Source of the DNA: Sinomonas sp. ASV322
GTDB lineage: Bacteria > Actinomycetota > Actinomycetes > Actinomycetales > Micrococcaceae
Reading direction: 5' to 3'
DNA length: 64,000 nt
Assembly: GCF_030908245.1 (NCBI RefSeq)
Contig: NZ_JAVFJJ010000010.1
Span: forward strand, 1 to 64,000
Under the pieces are notes generated by a model. It was not told the DNA's origin. It made no database searches and was given only the letters and a program-made list of their open reading frames with translations. Positions 8,164 to 16,093 of this stretch are shown one piece after another (positions within the stretch are counted from its first letter, which is position 1; each line of letters opens with the position of its first letter). Made by a program: the position numbers and the translations under genes.

Positions 8164-8433
8164 CTATCGGTCGTCGGTCCTGCGCGATGGCGCGTGGTCC
8201 ATGCCCATGTAGACGCCGCCCTCGCGGAGCTCCTCGATCATCTGCTCGATGCGCTTCGCGCGTGTCTCCGGCCGTTGGGCGCGGCCGATCCACGCGAGAT
8301 AGTCGTTCTGCTGGTAGGCGGGGCGGGCGCGATAGTCGGCTTCGACGTCGGCCGCTTGGAGCTCGGCGAGGACGTCGGCGGGCATGGACTGGCGGTCGCG
8401 TTGGAGGTTGTCGAAGCTCACATCGTCGGTCAT
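8164..8433 (-). CDS. Small YdeI/OmpD-associated (OmdA) domain protein
   Basis: An 89-residue protein consisting almost only of the C-terminal segment typical of YdeI/OmdA-family proteins: LAELQAADVEADYRA, the YLAWIGRAQRPETRAKRI helix and an acidic helix after it. In longer family members this follows a DUF1905 barrel, which is missing here. The function of the family is poorly known (linked to peptide or bacteriocin tolerance). It stands 92 bp upstream of the polyketide synthase in the same direction and might share its transcript. ATG 8433 is the only sensible start. Confidence 0.75.
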   Translation of the reverse strand: MTDDVSFDNLQRDRQSMPADVLAELQAADVEADYRARPAYQQNDYLAWIGRAQRPETRAKRIEQMIEELREGGVYMGMDHAPSRRTDDR

Positions 8434-8501
8434 AGTTCGAGTGTGCACCCGCAGACGTGGTTGTTCGAGGACAGCGGGCGCCCTTCCCCGCAATGGTGCG
8501 G

Positions 8502-8599
8502 CGGACCCGCGGCACCGGTGCGGACCCGCGGCACCAGTGCGGACCCCCGGCACCAGTGCGGACCCGCGGCACCAGTGCGGCGGACCCGCGGCACCAGTG
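8502..8599. repeat. Five copies of a 19-bp unit
   Basis: The unit CGGACCCGCGGCACCAGTG repeats at 8502, 8521, 8540, 8559 and 8581, with single-base changes and a 3-bp insertion before the last copy. It fills most of the gap between the OmdA-like gene and the APP1-type gene and does not code for a supported protein. Confidence 0.9.
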
Positions 8600-8632
8600 C
8601 GGGGAAGCGGCACCGCTGGGCGCGGGGCCCGG

Positions 8633-9727
8633 TTACAGGACCCCGAACGCCTCGAGCTGTTCGGCGAGCGCCGCGCCGTCGGGCGCTGACGCCCACGGGA
8701 CGCCGGGAACGGGAGTCGGCCGCCCGTCGTGCATCGTGCCGCCCGAGAACACGGCTTCGCTGCCCGTGAGCTCACGGATCGCGACGGCCGCGACGCTGGC
8801 CGGATGCCGACGCGCGAACTCGGCGTAGATCGCCTCGTCGTGCTGGCCGTTGTCGCCGACGAGGAGCCACTTGACCTTCGGGAACTCGGAGGCGAGGCGC
8901 GCGAGGTTGCGGACCTTGTGCTCGCGGCCGCTGCGGAACCAGCTGTCCGGCGTCATGCCCCAGTCGGTGAGGAGCAGGGGGCCGGCGGGGTACAGGTTGC
9001 GGCCGAGGAACCGGGAGAGCGTCGGGGCGGCGTTCCAAGGGCCTGTCGAGAGATACATGACCGGGGCCTCGGGGTGCTGCGCGGCGAGTCTGTCGAGCAG
9101 CACCGACATACCGGGCGTTGGCGTTCGGGCGCGCTCGCTCAGCACGAACGTGTTCCACAGCGCGAGAAACGGGCGTGGGAGGGCAGTCACCATGACGGTG
9201 TCGTCGATGTCGGAGACGATGCCGAACGTCGTCGCGGGGTCGACCACGAGGACCTGGCCGACGGCGGGCACCGCGCCGTCCGCGCTCAAGCGCACGGAAT
9301 GCCAGCCCGGTTCGAGCGAGACGTCGACCATCGCGTCTACGACTCCGCCGAAATCCGCGTGCACAGTCTGCACGCTGCCGCCGATCTCGATCGTCACGAC
9401 CGAGTGCTCGATCGGGACGCTCGTGAAGGCGCGCCAGCCGCGCACGTTCTCCGTGCCGGTCCACCCCTGAGGAGCCCGCGACTCGGGCCATCCGGGCCGG
9501 CACCCGTCGCGACCGCGCCCGGGCTCCCGCGTCGTGTTGGCGCCGATCCTGTGGAGGCCCGGGGCGCCGTAGAGGACGCGCGCGAGGATCCGCACGCGCG
9601 ACGTCGTGCCGTATCCGCGATACGCGACGACCTCGGGAATGAACCCGAACCTGCGCGCCCACCCCATCTGGACGGCGTGCACGCGGTCGCCGACCCGATG
9701 GGCGGCCTTCAGGAGGGTTCCAGTCAT
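8633..9727 (-). CDS. APP1-type phosphatase domain protein (DUF2183)
   Basis: A 364-residue protein. The first ~150 residues are a beta-rich region of unknown role. Residues ~165-320 are the DUF2183/APP1 catalytic domain of the HAD superfamily: the DIDDTVMVT nucleophile motif, then STGPWNA, a conserved Lys region and VGDNGQHDEAIY as the acidic motif. In yeast, App1 is a Mg-dependent phosphatidate phosphatase; bacterial members are thought to act on lipid phosphates but are little studied. ATG 9727 is chosen; a GTG three codons upstream (9736) is equally possible, and no clear ribosome site separates them. No signal peptide or membrane segment. Confidence 0.85.
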   Translation of the reverse strand: MTGTLLKAAHRVGDRVHAVQMGWARRFGFIPEVVAYRGYGTTSRVRILARVLYGAPGLHRIGANTTREPGRGRDGCRPGWPESRAPQGWTGTENVRGWRAFTSVPIEHSVVTIEIGGSVQTVHADFGGVVDAMVDVSLEPGWHSVRLSADGAVPAVGQVLVVDPATTFGIVSDIDDTVMVTALPRPFLALWNTFVLSERARTPTPGMSVLLDRLAAQHPEAPVMYLSTGPWNAAPTLSRFLGRNLYPAGPLLLTDWGMTPDSWFRSGREHKVRNLARLASEFPKVKWLLVGDNGQHDEAIYAEFARRHPASVAAVAIRELTGSEAVFSGGTMHDGRPTPVPGVPWASAPDGAALAEQLEAFGVL

Positions 9728-10032
9728 GCGCAACACTTTGCCACGGGTTGGCGTGCGTCACAGAACTGGGGGCGACGCAAGAACGCTTCGTCCCGTCCAG
9801 TACGCGTACACGATGGAACGTGGTCCCGGCTGTACGGGTTTTCACTCAGGGACCGGCCACGGGAGCCCGAAGACATGCGGAATTCCGGGGATCTCTCGGG
9901 GCCTCTCGGGGGCGAGCCGCCGAAACCCGTACACGAACGGACCGCCTCGGGCCCGTCCCTTCCAGTACGCGTACAGGAAAGGACGGGTTGGAAGGACGGG
10001 GTTTGGGGGGCGCCGGATCGGGCAGCGCGGGC
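9728..10032. other. Non-coding gap with short dispersed repeats
   Basis: No supported gene is seen. CCAGTACGCGTACA occurs twice in direct orientation (about 9797-9810 and 9961-9974) with flanking CGTACACGA(T/A)GGAA-like and GGACGGG words, and TCTCGGGGCCTCTCGG stands between them. The embedded palindrome GTACGCGTAC could be a protein-binding site, but the gap is downstream of the GNAT-AAA gene and upstream of the APP1 gene (both minus strand), so promoter sequences for the latter are expected here. Confidence 0.45.
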
Positions 10033-11412
10033 TCAGACGCGCGCGAGCTGCTCGATGTCCTCGAGGAACGCCGCCGCGACCTCGTCACTCACGGTCGTCT
10101 TCGTCTCGGCGATGGCCTCGAGGTAATCCTCCGTGGTCGGCCCGCGCCTCGCGTTCCCCTCCGTGCCGGCCGCGTGCGCGCCCGGCCGAACGGCGCCGTC
10201 GTCGGCAGCGTCGCTGTCGCCCGCCGCCGAGGCGACCACGGCGGCGACCACGGCCGCGGGAGAGTAGACCGCCTTCTCGAGCGCGCGCTGCGACGCCGAG
10301 CGCGCGGCGAACTCGATGTCCGCCGGGGAGAAGCCCTCGGTGCGCTCGACGAGCCGCTCGACATCGACCGAGTCGACGACGGCCTCCGGGATGAACCGCT
10401 GCCACATCGCGCTGCGGGCCTCGGCGTCCGGCAGGCCGATCGGGATGACGTAGTCGAACCGTCCGTGCCGCAGGAACGCCGAGTCGAGCGCGCGGATGAA
10501 GTTCGTCGCGCACACGAGGAGCCGGCCGGACTGCTCGCGGAACGCGGGGATGATCTTGAGCAGCTCGTTCGTGACGCCCTGGTTGGGGCTCGGCGGGTCT
10601 CCGGCCCGGTGCGAGGCGATCTCCTCGACCTCGTCGAGGAACACGACAGCGTGCTCGAGCTCCGCGATCTCCGTGAACGTGCGCCGCAGCGCACCGGCGA
10701 GGCCCTCCGAATCCGACGCAAGGCGGGACGGGAACACCTCGACAAACGGCCACTCGAGGCGGGACGCGATGGCCTTCGCGAACGTCGTCTTTCCGGTGCC
10801 GGGAGGACCGAAAAGGACGACGGCGCGCGGCGGCACCACACCGAATTCGTCCGCAAGCTCGGCCTCCGCGAGCGGGAGCACGAGCCGCCGCTCGAGGAGC
10901 TGCTTCTCGCGCTGCATGCCCGCGACGTTCTCCCAGAGGTCGCGCGGGAGCACACGCCCGCCGAGCTGCGCGAGCGGGCCGAGCTCGGCGCGCTGCACCG
11001 GGATCTGCCGCTCGAAGAAGCGCAGGTTCTTGACGTCCTTGAAGCCGCGGGCGGTGAACGCGTCCACGCGGGTTTCGGTGTCCGGCATGAGCGCCGAGAG
11101 CTTCGTGAGGCCGAGCGGGGCCATGCGGCGCTCGATCGAGGCGAGGAGCGCCGTGCCGATCCCGCGGCTGCGCCACTCGGGGAGGATCGCGAGGAACACG
11201 ATCCAGCCCTGCTCGTGAGCCGCGCGCGCGACGGCGGCACCCACCACGTCCTCGCCGTGCACCGCGACCGTCGCGTAGTCCGCCTGGCAGCTCGCGAGGA
11301 CCTCCGAGAGCGAGTACACCGGCTCGATGCCCGACGCCGTCAGAGCGCTCCACAGGTTCAGCATGCCGTCGAGATCGGAGGGGTGGAAATCCCGGATGCG
11401 CCAGGTGGTCAT
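10033..11412 (-). CDS. GNAT acetyltransferase fused to an AAA ATPase
   Basis: A 459-residue two-domain protein. Residues ~1-135 are a GNAT N-acetyltransferase with the acetyl-CoA loop RSRGIGTALL (81-90). Residues ~155-455 are an AAA+ ATPase of the FtsH/Cdc48-like clade: Walker A GPPGTGKTT (202-210), Walker B VVFLDEVEE (256-264), a sensor-1 Asn in ATNF, an Arg-finger region HGRFDYVIPIG and a C-terminal helical lid (GFSPADIEFAARSA). The lid is broken by an Ala-rich insert followed by AAGDSDAADDGAVRPG. The fusion suggests ATP-driven handling of a target that is also acetylated; the target is unknown. ATG 11412 follows AAGGAGCACGCCC. Confidence 0.85.
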   Translation of the reverse strand: MTTWRIRDFHPSDLDGMLNLWSALTASGIEPVYSLSEVLASCQADYATVAVHGEDVVGAAVARAAHEQGWIVFLAILPEWRSRGIGTALLASIERRMAPLGLTKLSALMPDTETRVDAFTARGFKDVKNLRFFERQIPVQRAELGPLAQLGGRVLPRDLWENVAGMQREKQLLERRLVLPLAEAELADEFGVVPPRAVVLFGPPGTGKTTFAKAIASRLEWPFVEVFPSRLASDSEGLAGALRRTFTEIAELEHAVVFLDEVEEIASHRAGDPPSPNQGVTNELLKIIPAFREQSGRLLVCATNFIRALDSAFLRHGRFDYVIPIGLPDAEARSAMWQRFIPEAVVDSVDVERLVERTEGFSPADIEFAARSASQRALEKAVYSPAAVVAAVVASAAGDSDAADDGAVRPGAHAAGTEGNARRGPTTEDYLEAIAETKTTVSDEVAAAFLEDIEQLARV

Positions 11413-11732
11413 GGGCGTGCTCCTTCGCTGCGCTTACGGGGGCCGGGCCGGAGGGGCCCCGTGCCCCGAGTCTAGCCGCGGCCGGGTGGCGGCGGGGTTG
11501 CGAGGCGACGGGCCGACGACGACGCGCGGGAAGACGGCTTGTGGCCGAAAAGACGGCTTCAGCGCGTCCTCTCGGCCACAACGCGTCTCCCCTACCGCGA
11601 AGCGGGCCACCTCGAGGCCGCGAGCCGCTCGTCGCCCCCACCCCCGCAGCGCCCCACCCCCGCAGCGCCCTACGCCGCCTCGCCCCACTCCCGCAGCGCC
11701 CCACTCCCGCAGCGCCCCACCCCCGCAGCGCC
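11413..11732. other. Gap with inverted repeat and duplicated 3' end of the exporter gene
   Basis: No gene is supported. TTGTGGCCGA (11539-11548) pairs with 11572-11581 and AAGACGGCTT occurs twice between and beside the arms, a possible terminator or operator for the exporter/GNAT-AAA region. From about 11640 the sequence is a GC-rich array of CCCGCAGCGCCCC(A/T)C units. A 63-bp period repeats the last codons of the neighbouring exporter, including GEAA and its stop (stop copies at 11670-11672 and 11733-11735). Confidence 0.6.
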
Positions 11733-12932
11733 CTACGCCGCCTCGCCCCTCCGTGCCGCGACCGCCACGAGCAGCGTGGAGACGAGCGCCGCCGTCGTCA
11801 TGAGGACTGCCATCGGCACCGGCGTGCCGGCCCCGCCGATGCCCGAGAGCGGCGAGACGACGGCGCCGAACACGAACTGCGTGAAGCCGAGCCCCGCGGA
11901 GCCGCTCCCCGAGACGTGGCGGACGGCGTCGAGCGCGAGGGCGGCCGAGTTGCCCATGATGAAGCCGACGGTCGTGACCGAAAGCCAGATCGGCACCGCG
12001 AGGAGCCAGCGCGGCCCGGGCAGGAGGGCGACCACGAGCGTGAGGGCACAGAACGCGAGCAAGAGCGGCACCGCGACCCGCACCGTGCGCAGCGGGCCGA
12101 CCGTCCGGGCGAGCCGCGACGAGACGTAGCCCGACGTGATGAGCCCTACGGCATTGATGCCGAACGCGAGGCCGTAGCCGACAGCGCTGAATCCGAGAAC
12201 GTTCTGATACACGAACGAGGAGGCGGAGATGTACGTCATCATGACCGCGAACGTCGTGGCGAAGAGCGCCGCGAACAGGACATAGCGCGGCACGCGGGCC
12301 ACGTGGGCGAGGCCGCCGAGCGGACTCGCGCCGTCGCGCTCGTGGGCCGGGCGGGTCTCGCGGAACACGAGTGCGACCGACGCGATCATGACCGCGAAAA
12401 GCCCCGCGAGCGTCCACATGACGCCGCGCCACCCGACGGGGCCCTGGAGGAGCGCGCCGATCGACGGGGCGAGGATGGGCGCGATTCCGCCGACGGTCAT
12501 CATGAGGCTCATCGTGCGGGCGGTCTCCGGCCCGCGCGTGAGGTCGACGAGGATCGCGCGCGCGATGACGACGCCGGCCGCCCCGCCAAGGCCCTGCACG
12601 AGCCGCGCGGCGATGAGCACCTCGAGCGAGGGGGCGACGGCGGCGAGCGCCGACGCGGCGAGCGCGAGGGCCGTCCCGCACACGAGCGGGACGATGCGCC
12701 CGAAGCGGTCGGAGATCGCGCCGAAGCCGAGCTGGCCGAACGCCATGCCCACGAGGAACGCGGTGAGCGTGAGCTGGACCCCCGACGCCGAGGCCGCGAA
12801 GTCCTGCTGGACGCGCGGGAAGCCGGGGAGGTAGAGGTCGGTCGAGAGCGGCGCGGTCATGGCGAGCAGCGCGAGGACGAGGAGCCATGCCCCGCTCAGA
12901 CGACCAGAGCGGTTGAGGGCAGGGAGTGGCAT
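11733..12932 (-). CDS. Bcr/CflA-family multidrug exporter (MFS)
   Basis: A 399-residue twelve-helix major facilitator. The first helix carries MTAPLSTDLYLPGFP, the signature of Bcr/CflA drug/proton antiporters, and the loop 2-3 motif is GQLGFGAISDRFGR. It is expected to pump small drugs (bicyclomycin, chloramphenicol, sulfathiazole in characterised members) or cysteine out of the cell; the substrate here is unknown. ATG 12932 follows AAAGGAACGCC. The C-terminal ...RRGEAA and stop lie in a 63-bp tandem duplication, so the gene end has been copied downstream. Confidence 0.9.
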   Translation of the reverse strand: MPLPALNRSGRLSGAWLLVLALLAMTAPLSTDLYLPGFPRVQQDFAASASGVQLTLTAFLVGMAFGQLGFGAISDRFGRIVPLVCGTALALAASALAAVAPSLEVLIAARLVQGLGGAAGVVIARAILVDLTRGPETARTMSLMMTVGGIAPILAPSIGALLQGPVGWRGVMWTLAGLFAVMIASVALVFRETRPAHERDGASPLGGLAHVARVPRYVLFAALFATTFAVMMTYISASSFVYQNVLGFSAVGYGLAFGINAVGLITSGYVSSRLARTVGPLRTVRVAVPLLLAFCALTLVVALLPGPRWLLAVPIWLSVTTVGFIMGNSAALALDAVRHVSGSGSAGLGFTQFVFGAVVSPLSGIGGAGTPVPMAVLMTTAALVSTLLVAVAARRGEAA

Positions 12933-12990
12933 GGCGTTCCTTTCGTGAGCCCTGCCAGCCTACGCCCCGCCGAGCCGGGCCCTCCTCAGG

Positions 12991-13824
12991 CTAGGGCGTG
13001 TGCGCTTCGAGGACCTCGGGATGGTCGATCGCGTAGCGCCGGAGCCCTCCCTTTCGGGGCACCTTGACGGGCTCGGGCCAGCGGGGGCCGAGCGAGTCGC
13101 CGAGCGTCACGCCGCGCAGTTTGCGGCCGATGAGCGGGAGCACCCAGTCGTTGAGCCATTCGCGCTGGGCATCGATCCACTCGAGGGTGCTCCGGGGTGC
13201 GAGCGGCTCCCAGTCGAGGGGCTTGATCGGCGTCGGGATGCCCAGATGGTCGAGGACCTGGCGCGCGAGGAACTTGTGCCCTGCCGTCGACATGTGGAGG
13301 CGGTCGGCGTCCCACATGCGCTTGTCGTTGTATTCGTCGAAGCACCAGTAGTCCACGAGGACCGCACCGTGCTCGCGCGCGAGTTCCCGCACCCGCGCGT
13401 TGTACTGCCAGTTGCGACGACGCAGCGGCTCGAGCAGGGGCGCGACCTTGACGTCGTAGCCCGTGAAGAGCACGAGCGTCGCCCCGGTCTCGGCGAGTCG
13501 GTCCACGAGGCCCGTGTACTCCTCGAGCAGGTGGTCCATGTCGGTGCCGACGTCGAGGATGTCGTTCCCGCCCGCGTACAGCGTCACGAGCGTGGGTTCG
13601 AGGGCGAGCGCGGGTTCGAGCTGGTCGTCGATGATCTGCTGGAGGCGCTTCGAGCGGACCGCGAGATTGGCGTACTCCCAGCCCTTCTCGTGCTTCGCGA
13701 GCTTCTCCGCGACGCGATCGGCCCAGCCCCGCACCCCATTCGGGAGGCCCGGATGCGGATCCCCCACGCCCTCGGTGAAGGAGTCCCCGAGGGCGACGTA
13801 CCGCCGTCGAACGCTGTCACCCAC
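12991..13824 (-). CDS. SGNH/GDSL-family hydrolase (paralogue of 1584-2351)
   Basis: A 277-residue SGNH hydrolase sharing the opening block (YVALGDSFTEGVGDP, then GLPNGVRGWADRVAE) with the enzyme at 1584-2351. It has YAGGNDI as block III and DADRLHMSTAGH carrying the catalytic Asp/His. It is about 20 residues longer at the C-terminus, ending in a basic segment. No signal peptide. The substrate is unknown; acetyl-xylan, lysophospholipid or acyl-CoA type esters are all possible for the family. The start is GTG at 13824, the only start that retains the first strand. Confidence 0.9.
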   Translation of the reverse strand: MGDSVRRRYVALGDSFTEGVGDPHPGLPNGVRGWADRVAEKLAKHEKGWEYANLAVRSKRLQQIIDDQLEPALALEPTLVTLYAGGNDILDVGTDMDHLLEEYTGLVDRLAETGATLVLFTGYDVKVAPLLEPLRRRNWQYNARVRELAREHGAVLVDYWCFDEYNDKRMWDADRLHMSTAGHKFLARQVLDHLGIPTPIKPLDWEPLAPRSTLEWIDAQREWLNDWVLPLIGRKLRGVTLGDSLGPRWPEPVKVPRKGGLRRYAIDHPEVLEAHTP

Positions 13825-13922
13825 GGGGGCACTCTAAGAAGGGCTGGCCACGCCAGGGCAACACCCGGGCGACGCGCGGGTTAACTCGCGCGGCCACGCG
13901 TCGAGCGAGAGGTGGCCACGCA

Positions 13923-15284
13923 TCACTTGACGCAGGGGATGCCGCCGCCGAGGAGCGACGACGACCAGTCGCCGGCGTCGTACGTCCCGGTCGACGGCGG
14001 CGACGGCTGAGCGGGAGCGGGCGCCTGCTGCGCCGGGGCCTGCGCCGGGGCCTGCTGCGCCGGGGCCTTCTGCGAACCCTGCTGCGCGGGCGGCGCCGAC
14101 GTCTGCGGCGGGGCGGGCGCCGCGCTCGTCGTCGGCTGCGGGGCGAGGAGCTCGGCGACCTGGGCCTGAATCGCACCCTTGTCCACGATGTTGACCGACT
14201 CGCCCGTGTCCGACCAGCCGAACTCCACAATCGGCAGGGTCACGAACTTCGTGTGGTTGTCCGTGAGCTGCTTGGCCTTGAGTCCGAAATCGATGAGGTT
14301 GAGCGACTGGTCGACGGCCATCTTGTCCTTGAGCGCGCCGATGATCCCCTGGATCTTCCCGAGATCGGTGAACGTGCCCTTCTGCTTGAGCTGCGTCGCG
14401 AGGGACGCGATGAACGCCTGCTGGCGGCGCGCCCGGTCGAGGTCCGTGAGGAACACGCCCTTGCCCGAGGTGTCGCGGCGCTGACGCACGAAAGCCACGG
14501 CCTGCTGGGCATTGAGCTGCTGCTGCCCTGCCTTGAAGTCGGCACCGGAGAAGGTGTCCTTGGTGGCCTCCTGGAGGCACACCGTGATGGGGGCGACGGC
14601 CTTCGCGACCGAGAGGAACGCGGACATCGTCACCTCGACGAAGTGGTCCACCTTGACATTGAGGAAGTTCTCGACCGTCTTGATCTCGGCCTTGCGTCCG
14701 GCGTCGCGGGCCTGCTGGTAGACCTCGGCGTCGCTCTTGCTCCCCTGATTGGCCTTGAGGGTCCGCATGGCCTCGTCCATCGCGTAGCCGTAGGCCTGCT
14801 TGACCTTGCCTTCCGTGACGCCGTCGGGGTGGCCGACCAGCTCGACGTAGTCGTCGCGCGGGATCGAGATGATCGTCGCTGTGCTCCCGTCCTTCGGCAC
14901 ATGCAGGAGCATGAGGACGTTGCTGTTGTACCCGCCGTCGTCCGAGCCGCCGGAGTGCAGCGCGTCGTACTCCTCTTGGCTCAGCGCGTTGCCGTTCTCG
15001 TCGAGGCGGCTGTCGAGGCCCATGAGGAGGATGTTGACGTCCTGGTCGAGGCCCGCCCCGCCGTCGATCGCCTGCGAGCGCTTGATCCCGTTCTCGATCC
15101 CGAGATACGTCGTGAGCGCGAAGATTCCGGCGCCGAGCACGAGCACGACGACGAGCGCCATCGAGAGGACCGTGATCCTCCGCCGCCGGAACTTCCTCCG
15201 GCGGTCTTGGGCGATGAGCTGCCCGTACAGGTCGTGGAACGGCTCGTTGGGCGCGCTGGCCTCGCGATCGGTCGTGTGCCGCAT
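13923..15284 (-). CDS. LytR-CpsA-Psr (LCP) family cell-wall glycopolymer ligase
   Basis: A 453-residue membrane-anchored enzyme. Residues ~1-37 are cytoplasmic and very basic just before one transmembrane helix (about 38-60). The extracellular LCP domain follows: DVNILLMGLDSR, the Arg/Asp pyrophosphate-binding SIPRDDYVEL, and later FVRQRRDTSGKGVFLTDLDRARRQQAF with the conserved Arg residues. LCP proteins transfer lipid-linked glycopolymers to peptidoglycan. The C-terminal ~110 residues contain a Pro/Ala/Gln-rich extracellular tail ending in GGGIPCVK. ATG 15284 follows GAGGAG at good spacing. It follows a small membrane protein gene by 20 bp, probably in one operon. Confidence 0.92.
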   Translation of the reverse strand: MRHTTDREASAPNEPFHDLYGQLIAQDRRRKFRRRRITVLSMALVVVLVLGAGIFALTTYLGIENGIKRSQAIDGGAGLDQDVNILLMGLDSRLDENGNALSQEEYDALHSGGSDDGGYNSNVLMLLHVPKDGSTATIISIPRDDYVELVGHPDGVTEGKVKQAYGYAMDEAMRTLKANQGSKSDAEVYQQARDAGRKAEIKTVENFLNVKVDHFVEVTMSAFLSVAKAVAPITVCLQEATKDTFSGADFKAGQQQLNAQQAVAFVRQRRDTSGKGVFLTDLDRARRQQAFIASLATQLKQKGTFTDLGKIQGIIGALKDKMAVDQSLNLIDFGLKAKQLTDNHTKFVTLPIVEFGWSDTGESVNIVDKGAIQAQVAELLAPQPTTSAAPAPPQTSAPPAQQGSQKAPAQQAPAQAPAQQAPAPAQPSPPSTGTYDAGDWSSSLLGGGIPCVK

Positions 15285-15304
15285 GCGGCTCCTCGGGTCG
15301 GCGG

Positions 15305-15781
15305 TCAGGACGGACGCGCGCCGCACGCGACGCGCGGGCCCACAGTACGCGGGCCTACGATAGCTGGTGAGTCTCCGAATTCTCTGGACGCGCGCCGCGC
15401 GTCGCGTTGACTTCGCACGGCTCCCGGGAGCGAGCGAACGACGACGGCGATGCCCGCAAGTGCCGCAAGCGCACCCAACGCGGGGCGAACCGGGGCGAGG
15501 ACGAGCGCGAACGCGACGCCGAGGCCGGCAAGGAGCGCGACCACGGCGGCCTCCCCTGCGCACGCCGCGACGAGGCGAGCCGCGAGGTCCGTGACGCGGC
15601 GGGCGTCGGCCGCAGCGGTCGAGACCACGCGCACGTGCGCGAGGTGCAGTCCCTGGAGGTCGCGGAGCACGAGGACGCCCAGCACGAGAAGCACGAGCGC
15701 GATCGCGATCGGGGCGAGCACGACGACGGCGGGGCGGCGGCCGGCGACGGACGTGCGCACGAGAGCGGTGGCGAACAGCAT
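15305..15781 (-). CDS. Hypothetical membrane protein
   Basis: A 158-residue protein that I do not recognise. It has a hydrophobic segment near residues 17-40 (VVVLAPIAIALVLLVLGVLVL), an amphipathic stretch, then two hydrophobic stretches near 70-115 rich in Ala/Val/Leu, and a basic C-terminus. Three or so membrane helices are likely. It lies 20 bp upstream of the LCP gene in the same direction, so a role in the cell envelope is plausible. ATG 15781 has a modest CCGAGG-type ribosome site; the frame is open further upstream, but only in unlikely sequence. Confidence 0.6.
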   Translation of the reverse strand: MLFATALVRTSVAGRRPAVVVLAPIAIALVLLVLGVLVLRDLQGLHLAHVRVVSTAAADARRVTDLAARLVAACAGEAAVVALLAGLGVAFALVLAPVRPALGALAALAGIAVVVRSLPGAVRSQRDARRASREFGDSPAIVGPRTVGPRVACGARPS

Positions 15782-16093
15782 GACGGAAAACCTCGGTCGA
15801 ATCAGGCTTCGGCGCGAGAAGCGGGGCCCGTCGGACCCGCGGTAAACCTCTCCTCGTAAGACCTTCGGCACTTCGCGTCGTGACCCCGCTGTGACGGGGA
15901 GCCAATCGGAACCGCCCCTTAATCCGGAGCGATCTGTCCTGACCCTTGGCGTCTCTCGACGTTCCGGGTCGCTGGCCTGTTTCCGCGAAGGAGCCTCAGC
16001 TAACAAGTGGCGCCTTGCACCGTCCACCATAGCGTGGCCCGCGCCGGGCCTCCAACCCGACCGCGTGTGAGCTTGGTTACAGGGCCGACTCCC
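15782..16093. other. Gap between jetC and the membrane protein gene; no jetD
   Basis: No gene is supported in these 312 bp. The position immediately after jetC is where the fourth Wadjet gene (jetD) normally starts; here neither strand encodes a TOPRIM/DUF2220 protein. The gap should hold the jetC terminator and the promoter of the LCP operon (minus strand). Confidence 0.6.

Noticed and set aside
15305-16093. Possible remnant of jetD after jetC
   Set aside because: The only frame there is a small multi-helix membrane protein; no TOPRIM-like acidic motifs or DUF2220 pattern on either strand.
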